The notes: a model not told the origin generated them from the sequence alone. DNA of 64,000 bases from Lenzites betulinus (GCA_022264855.1 JABYQU010000008.1:825499-889498); one strand, 5' to 3'. Positions 12,558 through 24,572 are shown, numbered from the stretch's first letter. Program-made: numbers and translations.

Positions 12558-13785
12558 ATGCCTGCAATCACTTCTGGCCGTGTTCTCGTGACAGGGGCGA
12601 ACGGATATGTTGCGGTGTGGGCGCTGAAATACCTGCTGGAGAGAAGCTTCACCGTGCGCGGGGCGGTCCGCTCGGAGAGCAAGGGCGTGTACCTCAAAGA
12701 ACTATTCAAGGAACACGGAGACAAGCTGGAGATCATTGTCATTGCAGACATCACCAAGGTCAGACGAGGTTTCTCGATATATAATACATGATATAGAGTG
12801 ACTGACCATTGTTTCTCGCTCTAGACGGGCGCCTTCGACGCTGCCGCGAAGGATGCAGACGCGATCTTGCACATCGCCTCGCCCGTCATCCTCGACGCAG
12901 ACGATCCAAACGATGTGATCGTCCCCGCCGTCCTTGGAACCTCGAGGCTCCTCGGGAGCGCCCTCGAGAACCGCGCGACCGTCAAACGCGTGGTCATCAC
13001 CTCCTCTGTCGCCGCCATAGTCACGCCCCCAGCCCCCGGGGATGCCCCGCGCGTGTACAGCGAAGAGGACTGGAACGAGGTGTCCGTGAAGGAGGTCGAG
13101 ACGAAGGGGCGCGCCGCGGCCCCGATGCACAAGTACCGCGCGAGCAAGGTGCTCGCGGAGCGTTCCGCGTGGGAGTTTGTCGAACGGGAGAAGAGCAAGC
13201 TCGGTGGAGAGCTTGGATGGGACCTGGTCGTGCTCAACCCGCCATTCGTATATGGGCCTCTGCTTCACGAAGCGCCTACGCTAGATGCATTCAGCGGTAC
13301 GGTACGACATTGGTACGACCATGTCGTGAAAGGAGACCTGTCTGGGGACGCGCTGGTGAAGGATGGGTAAGTTGTGACTGCGCTGCACTCATCTCTGGTC
13401 CTGACAGCATGTTGCAGGTACGACTGGGTGGACGTACGCGACGTCGCGCACGCAGAAGTGCTCTCTCTCCTCACCCCCAACGCCGGAGGAGAGCGATTCA
13501 TTATTCGCGGAGGGCCGTACGTCTGGCAGAAATTTGGTACGTTTATCATCGACTCCTCGGAGTATTAGTCATAGTGCTCACCTTCTGGCAGTCAATGCTG
13601 CACGTCGTTACTCGGACAAGATCCCCTCTGGAGAAGTCGAAACCTACGACCCAAAGAAGGAGGTTTATCCTATCAGCTACAGCAATGAAAAGAGCCAGCG
13701 GATTCTGGGCATCAAGTACCGGACGATTGAGGAGACCGCAAAGGATTCTATCGCTGATTTTGAGGCACGGGGGTGGTTACCGTAG
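12558..13785 (+). CDS. Extended SDR (dihydroflavonol-reductase-like), copy B
   Basis: Four exons (introns 12759-12824, 13367-13417, 13537-13591) give 351 aa. The nucleotide motif is TGANGYVAVW, with Val-Ala instead of the usual Ile-Gly at its end. Catalytic residues are in TSSVAA and YRASK, followed by VVLNPPFVYGP and WVDVRDVAHAE. The C-terminus (GIKYRTIEETAKDSIADFEARGWLP) is homologous to copies A and C. First-exon (201 nt) and third-exon (119 nt) lengths equal those of copies A and C, so all descend from one four-exon ancestor. A cytosolic NAD(P)H-dependent reductase is likely; the substrate is unknown. Confidence 0.92.
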
Positions 13786-14344
13786 GCAGTATATACTTGC
13801 ATGCATACAGGACACTATTAGTATACATACAGAGGCCCAGGTTGTATTTCAGGCTCTTGGATCTGGATGGATCCAGAAGTTTGAGTCAACTTTTAAGGCT
13901 TCGTGTGATTGGCACATATGGACCCACAAGTACCTTGTGATATGCTACTAGAAGCATTGATATACTTCAGTACTGGTAAGAATCTGGTCTATGTTGTAGG
14001 CAGGTGATGATTTGCAGCAGAGTTGCAACGAATGTTGGATGGATGTATGCGCGCCACGTGGTCCTCAGAGCGTAAGTAAACGGAAAGTAGTACACCCGGG
14101 CCGCTTCCTATGTTCGCGACTCATGACATGGTCCATTTATCAGGAATTGTAGCTTCGAAGCTTCCTACTACTACAACCGGTACTGGTGAAGCAATAAGAC
14201 GCGAACCTATGACGCTATCACTCGGGCTTATCGCTCTTCCGTCTCAGCCACCTATATATAAAAGTGCACTCAGTGTTTCCACGAACCCGAACCCTGTTCA
14301 CTTCCTCCCACAACACGATTCTTGCCAAGTCGCATACAGCTATT
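13786..14344. other. Intergenic region between SDR B and SDR C
   Basis: This ~560-bp stretch holds the 3' flank of SDR B and the promoter of SDR C. I see no gene. Confidence 0.5.
14253..14263 (+). promoter_or_regulatory. TATA box of SDR copy C
   Basis: TATATATAAAA lies about 85-90 bases upstream of the ATG at 14345, the same spacing seen for copies A and A'. Confidence 0.6.
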
Positions 14345-15557
14345 ATGCCTGCAGTCGACTCTGGAAAGGTGCTCGTTACAGGCGCGAACGGCTTCATTGC
14401 CGTCTGGGTCGTCAAGACTCTCCTCGAGCAGGGCTTCTCCGTTCGGGGAACGGTTCGCTCGGAGAGCAAGGCAACTCACCTCCGCGATATCTTCGCATCG
14501 TACGGCGACAAATTTGAAGTCGTTATCGTCGAAGACATCACCAAGGTATGTGCACGCGGCAATCACCCATGTTCTAAATGAATTCATTACGCCATAGGAA
14601 GGCGCGTTCGACGAGGCGGTCAAGGGGATCGACGCGATCGAACACACCGCCTCGCCTTTCCACTTCAAGGCAGACGACCCGGACGAGCTCATCGTGCCCG
14701 CCGTGCAGGGAACGACCGGTATCCTCAAATCCGCGCTCAAATACGGCGCTGACGTCAAGCGCGTCGTCGTCACCTCCTCCTGCGCCTCGGTGCTCACGGT
14801 GGGCACCCAGCCGCGCGTGTTCACCGAGGCGGACTGGAACGAGGCGAGCGTGAGCGAGGTGCGCGAGAAGGGCCGCGCGGCGGCGCAGCCGTCCAAATAT
14901 CGCGCGAGCAAGACGCTCGCGGAGCAGGCGGCGTGGGCGTTCGTGAAGGACGCGCAGGGCGGGCTCCCGTGGGACCTCGTCGTGCTCAACCCGCCGTTCG
15001 TGTTCGGGCCGGCGATCCACGGGGTGGGCGACACCCCCGAGAGCCTGAACGAGTCCGCGCGCGAGTGGTACCTCATGGTCGTGAAGCGCGAGATCGATAA
15101 CGAGAGTCTCGCGAACAACGGGTAGGTCTTGGCGTGTCGTAGAACTGAGCCTGGCGCGCTCAACCGGTGTGCTCGTGTGCCGCTTGCAGATCGTCCTACG
15201 TCGATGTGCGAGACCTTGCTCTGGCGCACGTCCTGGCCCTCAAGAAGCAGGAGGCGGGAGGCGAGCGCATCATCGTCAGCGCCGGGCCGTACAAGTGGCA
15301 AGATTGGGGTACGTTTCATGTCCCACAAGACATCTACCGTGGGTACAAGCTGATTATCATCGTGGTTAGTGAACGCGGCCCACAAGCTGGACCCGAAGAT
15401 CTCTGCTGGCAACACTGCGTACGACCCGGCGAAGGCGGCGCACCTGTTCCAGTACTCGCCAGACAAGGAGAGGAAGCTCCTGGGCGTGCCGTTCCGGACG
15501 TTAGAGCAGACGACGAAGGACACCCTGGACGACCTCAGGGCGCGTGGCTGGCTGTAA
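14345..15557 (+). CDS. Extended SDR (dihydroflavonol-reductase-like), copy C
   Basis: Four exons (introns 14546-14597, 15122-15189, 15309-15369) give 343 aa. The Rossmann motif is TGANGFIAVW; the catalytic residues are in TSSCAS and YRASK; VVLNPPFVFGP and YVDVRDLALAH follow. It is closest in layout to copy B (both have Ala after the GFI/GYV) and shares exon lengths 201 and 119 nt with A and B. It is probably an NADPH-dependent aldehyde/ketone reductase. It lies head-to-tail with copy B, with about 560 bp between stop and start, so tandem duplication is the simple explanation. Confidence 0.92.
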
Positions 15558-16541
15558 AGGCTTCTGTCTTGATGGATGGGCAGGGGAGGAAACCGAACGA
15601 AGTCGCGAACCGCGTGTATGTATATCAGGATTCAGCGTGTCTTTATAACCAAAGTTATGGATCGGATGAACCTTCAAGTGTGCCCTGTGTACGGAGGTAC
15701 CTGGGCCTGAGGCATGCATGCATGAACGTCTGAACGTTCAACCTCCCGCCGATCCAACGACGCCCGACGCGAGGGTGATTACATTTTTATTCATATATCT
15801 AGAAATGTCTCAATTCGTGTATGAGCGTAAGCAAGCAAGGGGGTAGGGATACACATAGCGACTAGTAGTAGCGATATATGGCAAAGGGAGAGTAGTTCGT
15901 GTACGCAGTTCGGAGTTCTTATCGAGACTCGACGCGTGTCCGAGTCCCGCGGCGGGGAGGGAAAGTCGTGGGCGGGGTAAGGGCGGGTAACCTGGGCCGA
16001 GGGGTATAAGGGGGGGCAGGGCGAGTGGGCGAGGCACGATCATAGCACGAGCAGGTGCAAACGACAGGAGTTAGCGTGGTCTGTACAGTAATTGCGAATA
16101 AGGGGCGGCGGGTAAACGGATGGCGTGATGGGGGTACGTACAGTGGGGGGATGCGGATATATGAGGATATGTGGGAGGAGAGCGCGATGGTATCGCCCGA
16201 CGCAGTATACGTAAAGCGCGGTTTTGTTAAGGGGGGTAGGGCGGGCGGGTCGTAAGAGGCACTGTCATCAGACGACAACGAGCGTGAGTAGCGAGCGACG
16301 GTGGCTGAGAGCGTATGCGTGTATCATATCCAGGGGGACTGGGCTGGGAGCGGGGAACGCGTGCACGCGAGCGTACGATACGGGGGGTAACGGTAACAGT
16401 CACTGGCAACGTAGCACATGCGTGTATGTGGGGTCCATAGCAAAGAGCGTACGCACGCAGCCCAAATAAAGCTATAGGAAAAATCCCTGCAGTTCACTAA
16501 ACAGAACACGGAGCATAGCGTAGAGGAAGAGCGCATAGCTC
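15558..16541. other. Convergent intergenic region, purine-rich on the + strand
   Basis: This stretch lies between the 3' end of SDR C (+) and the 3' end of the serine-rich membrane protein (-). The part from 15830 to 16530 is G/A-rich on the + strand, so C/T-rich in the likely 3' untranslated region of the minus-strand gene. I see no gene. Confidence 0.5.
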
Positions 16542-19500
16542 TCATGACTCGGCGGGGGGCTCCAGGGGCGGGTGGTCATCGAAATAGTGATGCAACATCT
16601 CTCCGCCCGTCGCAGTGTCGTGCGACTCCATCGACGGACGTCGTGCGAGCGTCGACATCGTTTGGATAGTCGTCCGGCTGTACTGCCTGTTGTTCACCAA
16701 CTGCAAAAGCGCGCATCAGTACATAGATCTTCACGAAGCGTGAGGTATGCTTACCCCTCCGATAGGCCTCGAGTAGTCCATATCATCCCTGAAGCTAAGC
16801 GCGCCCTGACTCTGCATACCCGGCCTATGCGCAAAGCGTGGGTCAAGCAGGCCCTCCGGCGCATTCACACTCGAACCCTCCGTCGGCGCCGGGCTAGGCA
16901 TTGCCAACTGCCCGAGGGCAGCCGTAAGGCCTGGCCACACCGGTAATCCGCTCGCCGTCACCGCGTGTGGACCAAGCGCTGGTCCACCGCCAGGCCCGCT
17001 TGAGGGGTTGACAACGGGGACCTGCGCGAACGGAGACCTAGGGAGCGTGCCGAGCGACGGCGACAGAGGGCGGACGATACTCGGCGGCAGGCCAGTACTC
17101 GGGGCCTCTGCCATGGACACACGCGGGCTCGCGCTGAAGTTGGCCGACGACGCTGCGGGGGATGCCGATGCGGGTGGCGAAGCGACTCCGCTGAGGGACA
17201 CCACGGAGTGCCGGGGGCTGCGAATGCGCAGGCCGCGCAGGGAGCGGCCAAGGAATGTGCTCGCGCGCCGTGGGCTGCGCCCGCTCTCCTCGTCGCCGAC
17301 ATATGACGACGGTGCATGCTTCTGCGTGGGGAGTAGGCTTGACGGTGCGCCGATGAGAGGCGCGTGTCCCTGTGAGCTTAAGGCCTGGGAAGCACGGGTG
17401 TGGCCCGAGGACGAGCCCGTGGTACCCGTCTTATGCCCGTTGGAAGATCCATGTCCGCCTGAGGATGAGCCCGTACCGCCGCCAGCGTGACCGTGCGCGG
17501 AAGAACTGGACATTTGTCCGCTATGACCGTGAGACGACATGCTTGCGTTCCGTCCGGGGGAGGGGAGACCAGAGAGAGCTCCAGCAGCGGCAACTGCGAG
17601 CTGCGCGTCGCTGGTCAAAGGCAAGTAAGTCGCGCTCTCATCCGAGTACACAGACGATCGGCTTCCGGGAGACGTCGGGGGGACGGGCGAGGTAGGATCC
17701 GCCTGGAATGGCTCAGCGCCACCCGTAGAACCATAGGATACAGGACGTCCGCCAAGCCACGCCGCAGGCTCCGGGCCAGGACCAGAAGTCGGCCGCGAAC
17801 CGGTGGAGAGTGCTGGAGACCTGAGTGGCGGCAGAATGCCCATCTCCGCGTCCGAGCGCGAGGCGACGGGAATCGATATGTCCGCCACCGAACGATTCGC
17901 GGGATGCATCAGGGACGCGTCTTCTCCTTCACCGACGATGGGAACGGGGGCGAGCCCCCCTCCGGCATCATCTTGTCCACGAGCGTCACCCGCGGGACTC
18001 GTCCCTCCTATGCCTCCTGAAAGGGACTCCGGGCTCCTTCCACCTCTCAGGCGGTCGTACGCCGCCGCTTCACCGCCCAAACCCTGAGACGCAGGACCGC
18101 CGCCCGTGAAGTGGGTCACGGCACCACCGTGGTACTCCTCATCCTCATCCAGCACGAACGCACGATTGCCTCCACCTGATCGCCCGAGGGCCGCTGTCGC
18201 TAATTCTGCCTGTACGCGGCGGATGTGATGGCGGCGGTAGGCGAAGATACCCCAAGCGGCAACTAATCCAATAAATGCGACGATGCCGACAATGAGCCCG
18301 GCAAGAGCACCCTTGTTGTGCGCGAAGCTATATGTACACGCGTCAGATGGAAGCCCAAGTTTGGCGAGAAAGAACGTACACGTCGTTGCTGTTGATGTTG
18401 CCGTTTGGAAGCAATGTGCCTGTAGGGACGACCGTGGTGTACGTGCTTGTCTCCGTGATCCCATTTGTGGTAAATGTCGTCGTTCCAGTCACCGTCGTGA
18501 ACAATGTGGTAACTCCTCTGACCGTGGTCGTCGAAACCGACGGCGAAGGTCCAAGTACGGGACGAGAGGACGAAAAGGAAATCGAAGAAGACAACGATAA
18601 TCGCCCTGAGGATGTCGAAGAGATAGCAGAGCTAGAGATGGAGTTAGAAGGGGACGAGGAATTACTGGACACAGAGGCGGATGCGGATGAGGAAAGGGTG
18701 GATGATACGGAGGAAGGAGTAGAGATGATCGTGATCGTGATCGTACTGGCGGACGCTCCGGATGATGATACAGACGATGAGGACGAGACGGAGGACATGG
18801 AAGACGACGAGGACGAGAATGTTGAGGAGGAGGCGGACGATGAAGAAGACGACGAGGACGAAGAGGAGGCGGACGAAGAGGAGGACGTAGAAGAAGCAGA
18901 AGACGTGGACGATGACGAAGAGCTCGAGGAAGCCGAGGTCTGCGAAGTGCTCCTGGAGGACGAAGCGGACGACGATGAGGACGACGATGAGAACACAGTT
19001 GAGGACGAGCCAGACGACGTAGTCCCGCGTGAACTAGAACCCAAAATATGGTAAGAGTCCAGCGTCAAACGCGGATCTCGAGACAAGAATTGCACCCTCC
19101 AATGCAGCTCAATTACAGGGCGAGAGCAGCATATACGGAGCACGCAGATCGCGTATTCGCACGCACGAAACGAAAAAAGATCGAATGGAACACTCACGAT
19201 GAACTCATGCTCCCACTTGGGCTCTGGGAGCTCGATGACTGGGACGCGGGTGGCGACACAGAAGTCAGCGGTGCCGAACTCGAGCTCGCATTTGTGACCG
19301 AGGCACTAGATGGCGAGGCAGACGTGGGACTGGAGGCGGCTGATGTCGAACCGGAGGATGCTTGCGTAGTCGTGGAAGATGACTGAGGTGAAGACGAGGG
19401 CAACGAGAGCGATAGCGAGGAGACAGACAAAGTTGTGGGAAGCGAGATAGATGTCAGTGACGAGAGCGACGTCGGTATCGAGATTGACGTCGAAGGAGAT

Positions 19501-19986
19501 ATCGGCAGGCTTACCGACGTCGGAGGGATACTCGTCTAAAGAAGCGACGCGACAGTGAGCGTCTCAGTCAACGAAACGGAGAAAAAGGTCAATACGTACC
19601 AGAGGAACGCTTCCTGATGCAGAGACCGACGCGCTGGCAGCCGTCGTCACCGAAGTCAGAGAGGTGGACGCTGTGGGAGCCGAACTAGAGCTCGCGTCGA
19701 GTGACCCTGACGAGGCCACCCCAGAGCTCGCCGCAGTTGCCGAGATCGACGCCGACGGACCGCCGCTGCTGCTTTGTGGGGCGGTTTGTCGCTTCCATCG
19801 AGAAATGGACGGATAGGCGCCCACGTCAAACACGGACGAAGGTAAAAGGACAGATGGGGAATGGCCTGCATCGCGGCGTGCGGAGGCCTGAATAACGCCT
19901 GCCTCGGCACAAGGGAGAGATGGTACGCTCAATAGAAAAAGAGCAGCGACCGCAGACCAGCGGAGCGTTGAGCTGGGGAGAGACAT
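16542..19986 (-). CDS. Secreted-stalk serine-rich single-pass membrane protein (possible cell-wall sensor type)
   Basis: Five exons on the minus strand (introns 19536-19599, 19034-19197, 18328-18379, 16701-16754) join in frame to give 1036 aa. Residues 1-29 form a signal peptide (MSLPSSTLRW, then a Leu/Ala core). Residues about 60-440 are a Ser/Thr-rich stalk including a polyserine block of ~100 residues, probably O-mannosylated. A TTFTTNGITETSTYTTVVPTG-type segment precedes one hydrophobic helix (about 467-490, GLIVGIVAFIGLVAAWGIFAY) followed by RRHH. The ~545-residue cytoplasmic tail is disordered and rich in Gly, Ser and Pro. The layout resembles fungal Wsc/Mid2-type wall-stress sensors, but I see no WSC domain. 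A sensor role is inference. The last exon was found only through the intron at 16701-16754, which replaces a premature in-frame stop. Confidence 0.85.
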
Positions 19987-20170
19987 GTGAGCATATATGC
20001 AAAAATATTCCACCATTTCATTATCTATGTAGTGTGGCATACCAGGAAGTGAAGCTGTGTAGTGTACACACGACGGGCAATTGCCCCTGGCTCTGGTCCG
20101 GAACAGGCTTGGAATATGACCTGAACTGGTTTCCTGTTCCGGACCAGAACCAGCCCAGTAGCCACACGAC

Positions 20171-20805
20171 GCGCATTTCACGACGCGCAATGGACCAAGG
20201 TGCCAGTCCAAAACAGGACAGGTCCATGTCCAGAACTGGTTCTCTGGTTCTGAGCCTTAGACAGGCTTGGAGAGGTGCTTGGAGCACCGACAAGACAGCA
20301 CAAAGCGCCACTGTAGGCCGCTTTGTTATCCAATCAATAGCCTTCTAACTGAGCTTCAGGACTGTCGACATAGAGCCAGTTCAGGCGCTGATTCTAAGCC
20401 TGTCCTGGAGGGGAACTGCGGGCAAATGCGCGTCGTGTCCCAAGCTTTTCCCCAACCTGTCTCCGGTCCGGAACAGGGGACCACTTCGGGTCATATTCGA
20501 ACCCTGTTCCGGACCAGAGCTAGGGGCGATTGCCCGTCGTGTTTGCCTGCAGTTCCCCTCCAGGACAGGCTCGGAATCAGCGCCTGAACTGGAGTCCTGT
20601 CGACAGCCTGATTCCGAGGCTGGTTCAGGTCCTGAAGCCTGTTTAGAAAGTAATTGATCGGATAACAAGGCAGCCTATACTCGCTATTTGTGCTTTGTTG
20701 TCGGAGTTCTAAGCCTGTCTCTGGTCCTGGACCAGGAAAGCAGCTCTGGACCTGTTCCTACCCTGTTTTGGACCAGGACCTTGGGCAATTGCTCGTCGTG
20801 ACAGT
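20171..20805. repeat. Long imperfect inverted repeat (foldback sequence) upstream of the serine-rich gene
   Basis: The sequence is self-complementary around a centre near 20488. The best arm pair is 20376-20419 with 20549-20592 (44 bp, two mismatches). Outer arms also pair: 20181-20216 with about 20763-20798, and the TTGTTATCCRATCAAT block near 20320-20335 with its reverse complement near 20655-20670. Inner arms GGTCCGGAACAGG / CCTGTTCCGGACC close the loop. A separate smaller palindrome with the same core lies at 20093-20107 / 20133-20147. There is no coding capacity. This looks like a foldback or MITE-type element; I could not identify a target duplication. Confidence 0.75.
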
Positions 20806-21772
20806 GACGAAGACGAAGGTGGCGGAGAAAGCAGAAAACTAAAAGTACAATGTGGCAAAAGGACGAACTTACCGAGAGCCGCTCGAAACCTGAAACCTTC
20901 CGCTGCTCTCTCTACAGCTTGTGGTCTCTGTAGGACGTGACGGGGAGGCAGAATTTGGTCGGGATGTTCGACGTCGATTGTGATCGACACCAGGAAGATA
21001 CTGTGTGGAGGAAAGACAGGACGCCCGAAGGTTTTCGGGACAAGTGCGTCCAGCGTGTATAGGACTGTGACTTCTTGAAACACGACACCCGCCGGGGAGA
21101 GCGCGGGGACGAGCCGGAGAAGGACAGCGTGAAGACGAGTTGAACGAAGATGCTTGCGAGCGTGTGGTAAACGGCATGCGCGCTGGCAGTCGCTTTGGGA
21201 TGGTTACGAAGGCCGGATAACGAGGCGTGTGCGGACGGTGGGAGGGAGCGTCGATAGTTTCAAGCCTAGATCATGGGCGTTTGTGTCGAGGTGAGGGTAG
21301 ATTGGCAGCAGCAACATACAAAGGCTACACGCAGCACTCGACGGAGTGGGGAGCGGCTCCGCGGTGGAGAAGGAGGCGCAGTGTTACGCAGACGAGTGGG
21401 ACCACAGGACATGCAGGACCGTGGAGTCAGCGTGCCGTACACCAGCGACCACACTGCCGGAAGAGCCTGGGATGCCGGTTCTAGGGAAAGTATAACCAAG
21501 CAAGGAGCGAAAGGACACAGCGCCGCCTCGACCGAGTCTCCAGAGAACGCGATGGACGGGCACGACGACGAAGAGGGAGGAAAAGGGAGGAAAGGACGGT
21601 GCACGTGCGGGCGCACCCCGTCCATTGGCTCCGCGTCCTGCACACGCGCAAATTCTGCCTAATGCGGTAACTAGGAACGTCGCCGTGCGACAGTTCCTGG
21701 GCGCCAGGCGCATCCTTATGTCGCTCGCTTCGTCCTACCACTCCCCTGGGCTTGGTCCTGGCGTCGCCATGC

Positions 21773-22069
21773 AGGACCCATGCCTAAGCGCTAAGAGGTC
21801 CGATCCATGTCGAGTGAAAAATCATTTTAATCATAGCTCTCCCACGATTGCTCTGTAGCCATGCAGAAGGGCATAGAAATATACGATAAACCAAAGTTCG
21901 TCTTCTGGTGTTTCCGAAGCTGTTGTCTGTAGCTCAGCTGCCGCATAAATGGTCGATTACTTTTTCGACGGTCCGCCAAAAGGGTCGTTTCACTCGACAT
22001 AGATTTCCTTATAAGGCAATTCACGTGACATCCCGTATCGGACCTCTTAGCGCTTAGGCATGGGTCCTC
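21773..22069. mobile_element. hAT-like MITE (non-autonomous DNA transposon), 297 bp
   Basis: Perfect 32-bp terminal inverted repeats lie at 21773-21804 and 22038-22069, beginning AGGACCCATGCCTAAGCGCT. The element is flanked by a perfect 8-bp direct repeat CGCCATGC at 21765-21772 and 22070-22077, as expected for a target-site duplication. Eight-base duplications are characteristic of the hAT superfamily (also P and Merlin). There is no transposase gene inside, so it would need one supplied in trans. Perfect ends and duplication suggest a fairly recent insertion. The superfamily call rests on duplication length only. Confidence 0.85.
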
Positions 22070-23149
22070 GCCATGCTCACCACCATCCGTAGCGTCGCGT
22101 GTACGGCCGCCTTCGTGTTCTTAAATCCGCTGTGTGCGCGCATGGATCGCGCAGCTGCTGTTTGCGTTTCTCCACCCGCCAGCACCGCGCCGCCAGCATC
22201 AGCTCCGAGACGCACCACCACCAATTCTAATGTTTGCCACAAATTGCTCCAAGTGACATACGGACTGATGCGGATGTTACTCTGGCGTGAACAGCATCCA
22301 AACGGCGCCCATTCGACGGGCGGCGACCGCTGGCGACACGGTGACGATGCTCATACACTCCGCCGCAGCTGATCACCGACCTACGGGCGGGCGCGCGGAC
22401 AGCGTGATCCCCTCTACTTACCCACTCTTCAAGCTTCGGTCAGACTGCTATACTTAGCGTTTGATAGGACTGCGAGAAGATAAATACATAATGCAGTCGA
22501 AATTCTGGTACGTGCCCTGCACTCCCATCAATCCCCCGGCATTGCGGCTAGTCACACGAATACGTAGTGCTTCTTGAGTTCGCAAAACCTGACCTTGGGA
22601 AGACCCAATGCTGCAACTTTGCAAGTCTCTGGTTGATATCGCCGAAACATAACCGCACACTTTGCACGTCTAGACTCTGTGGGACCCTGTGGCGGGGCAT
22701 GAAAAAGCGCAAACCTCGTGTGCCGCAAATTGTCAACTGACGTACAAAGTGAGGCTGTTGATCAAGCCTCTGCGAAGTTTAGCGCGTATGTTTCAGACTA
22801 GGTGCGTACCCTATTACATACGAACAATCGTCAGTGCTCTCCATCCGTTCTCTAACCGCATACCTCTAGAACATATTACCGCCGAAATGTTTCGAATGTC
22901 GTGGCGGTCATCAGTGCTCCCAACCCATCGCGTTATATGCATTCACACATATACATGAACTGCTACGGAGCGTTTGTGTGCTGCGTTGCCACGCCCAACG
23001 CTGCCTGGCGCAAATAGAGTGATGCTTCTGTCCCTTTGCGAGGCGCGCCGGACAGTTTTCGTCGGGCTTCCCCTCGGACTGCTTACTTTCGCCGACTTCT
23101 TCGCAAACTCAACGATCTCCAGCCTACCTATCGCCGGCTAGCACACGGC

Positions 23150-23602
23150 CTTCAGCGTGCCCGTTGCAAACCGATTCTTGGGCGGCAGAAAGTGGAACCC
23201 AGGGCCCTTCACGCTCGGGACATTCATACGTAACTCCTGTGCAACGTTTCTGAAGCACCTCGCTGACATGTGCGCGTGTGTCGCAGGGCATGCCAATTGT
23301 AGTTACCCATCGTGGTCGCGTAGATGGCGTTCGCGGTCATTATTCTTGCGCTCCCAACCGCGCCGGGGCCTGATGCGAACGGCATGAACTAAATGATTGT
23401 CATCTTTGTGGCGACCCTGTTCTTGTGCTTGGTGTACTATCACCTCCCGGTGTACGATAGCTCGCATTGGTACAACGGGCCGCAGATAACGCTGGAGGAA
23501 GCAGTGCAGGCGGGATCGCAGGTTGGGCCGGGGCAGGTCAAGCAGGTCGATCGCTCAAGTCGGTCGTCGGACTCCAGGTCTGTTGAGAAGCCGGGGGCTT
23601 GA
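23150..23602 (+). pseudogene. Amino-acid permease pseudogene, C-terminal fragment
   Basis: The segment encodes VPVANRFLGGRKWNPGPFTLG and, after an intron-like break, LCLVYYHLPVYDSSHWYNGP. These match the C-terminal end of the intact permease at 35303-37638 (RFLGGREW...PGPFTLGRF and LCLVYYYFPVYGGVHWFNGP). In-frame stops are visible where the intact gene has sense codons: a TAG in place of a Trp codon near 23321 and a TAA in place of a Tyr codon near 23391. A more degraded part resembling SFAFARDGALPFSRF may extend upstream to about 23010. The N-terminal half is absent or unrecognisable. Confidence 0.75.
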
Positions 23603-24565
23603 AGCTGAAGTGTGAATTCTGAGTGTTCATCTTTGTGAGTTGGACGATAGAGTCATTGCCCTCCCTTCTACTCTTTCCTATGATGCAATTCCAAGTGCTA
23701 GTGGAGACGCGGCGGGAAGGGATGTGAGCGATAGTAGAGTAAGATGACGCAGAAACGACAGATAGCAAGAGCGATACAAAGCAGTACATCATGGAATTAT
23801 ACAATTGGTCCATGAGTGCGTAAGCCGCCAGAGTCGACGACGCGTTAGAGCCGTTGCGTACGAGCTCGAGAGTGCGTACCGCATCCATTACGCCTGCTTG
23901 GACTCGGCTTTCTCCGCAATGCACGTGCTCGTCCGTGTAGGCTGGCGACGGATGGAGGCACTGCGGCGTCCACGGGAGGCAGATCGTCGGGATACTGTAT
24001 ATCTGCCATGAAAGTCAGTGCAACAGTATGATGGGGATGCAAGCGTGACCATAGAATGGCTCACATCTCGAAACGCCGGGATTAATGATGATGTTATGCC
24101 AGGCAAGGGTGATGAGTGTACTGTGACCCGTTCTACACCCCTGATCTACATCAGCACGGAAGGGTGAAATACGTAAGGAAATTCTTGCCTTGCCGCTCGA
24201 AGCGTCGCCGTCCAGACCCCGCACGGCCCAACATACATATAAAGTTGTGTTATTTGCGCAAACCTCCGACCGGCCCTTCAACAATGGCACTAAACCCTTG
24301 GCGTCTGCGCTTTATACGGAAGGTGGGATTATACGATCAACATATTCGGAGGACATTGGGGCAGACCGTAGTTCCTATTCACCGGTCGGAGCGTGCACGT
24401 GGCCACGGTAAGCCTGGCGCAGTACTTGGTACTGCTGCGCGACGCGTCTTCGCCATAGAATCTGAGGGGCTTCGAAGGGCTATAATTTCCGTTCGGAGGA
24501 AGGATACATGGAGGCCTCACAGGTAGGAGAGAGAACACCTTCGGAGTTCAGCCTGCAGAGAGAGG

Positions 24566-24572
24566 TATAAAG
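24566..24572 (+). promoter_or_regulatory. TATA box of the interrupted SDR copy A'
   Basis: TATAAAG lies 98 bases upstream of the ATG at 24664, at the same position as in copy A (11427-11433). Confidence 0.55.

Noticed and set aside
18332..19054. A long acidic open frame on the + strand (Glu/Asp-rich, 240 aa)
   Set aside because: It is the exact antisense of the polyserine stalk of the minus-strand membrane protein, which has a signal peptide, a membrane helix and consistent splicing. The acidic frame is a composition artefact.
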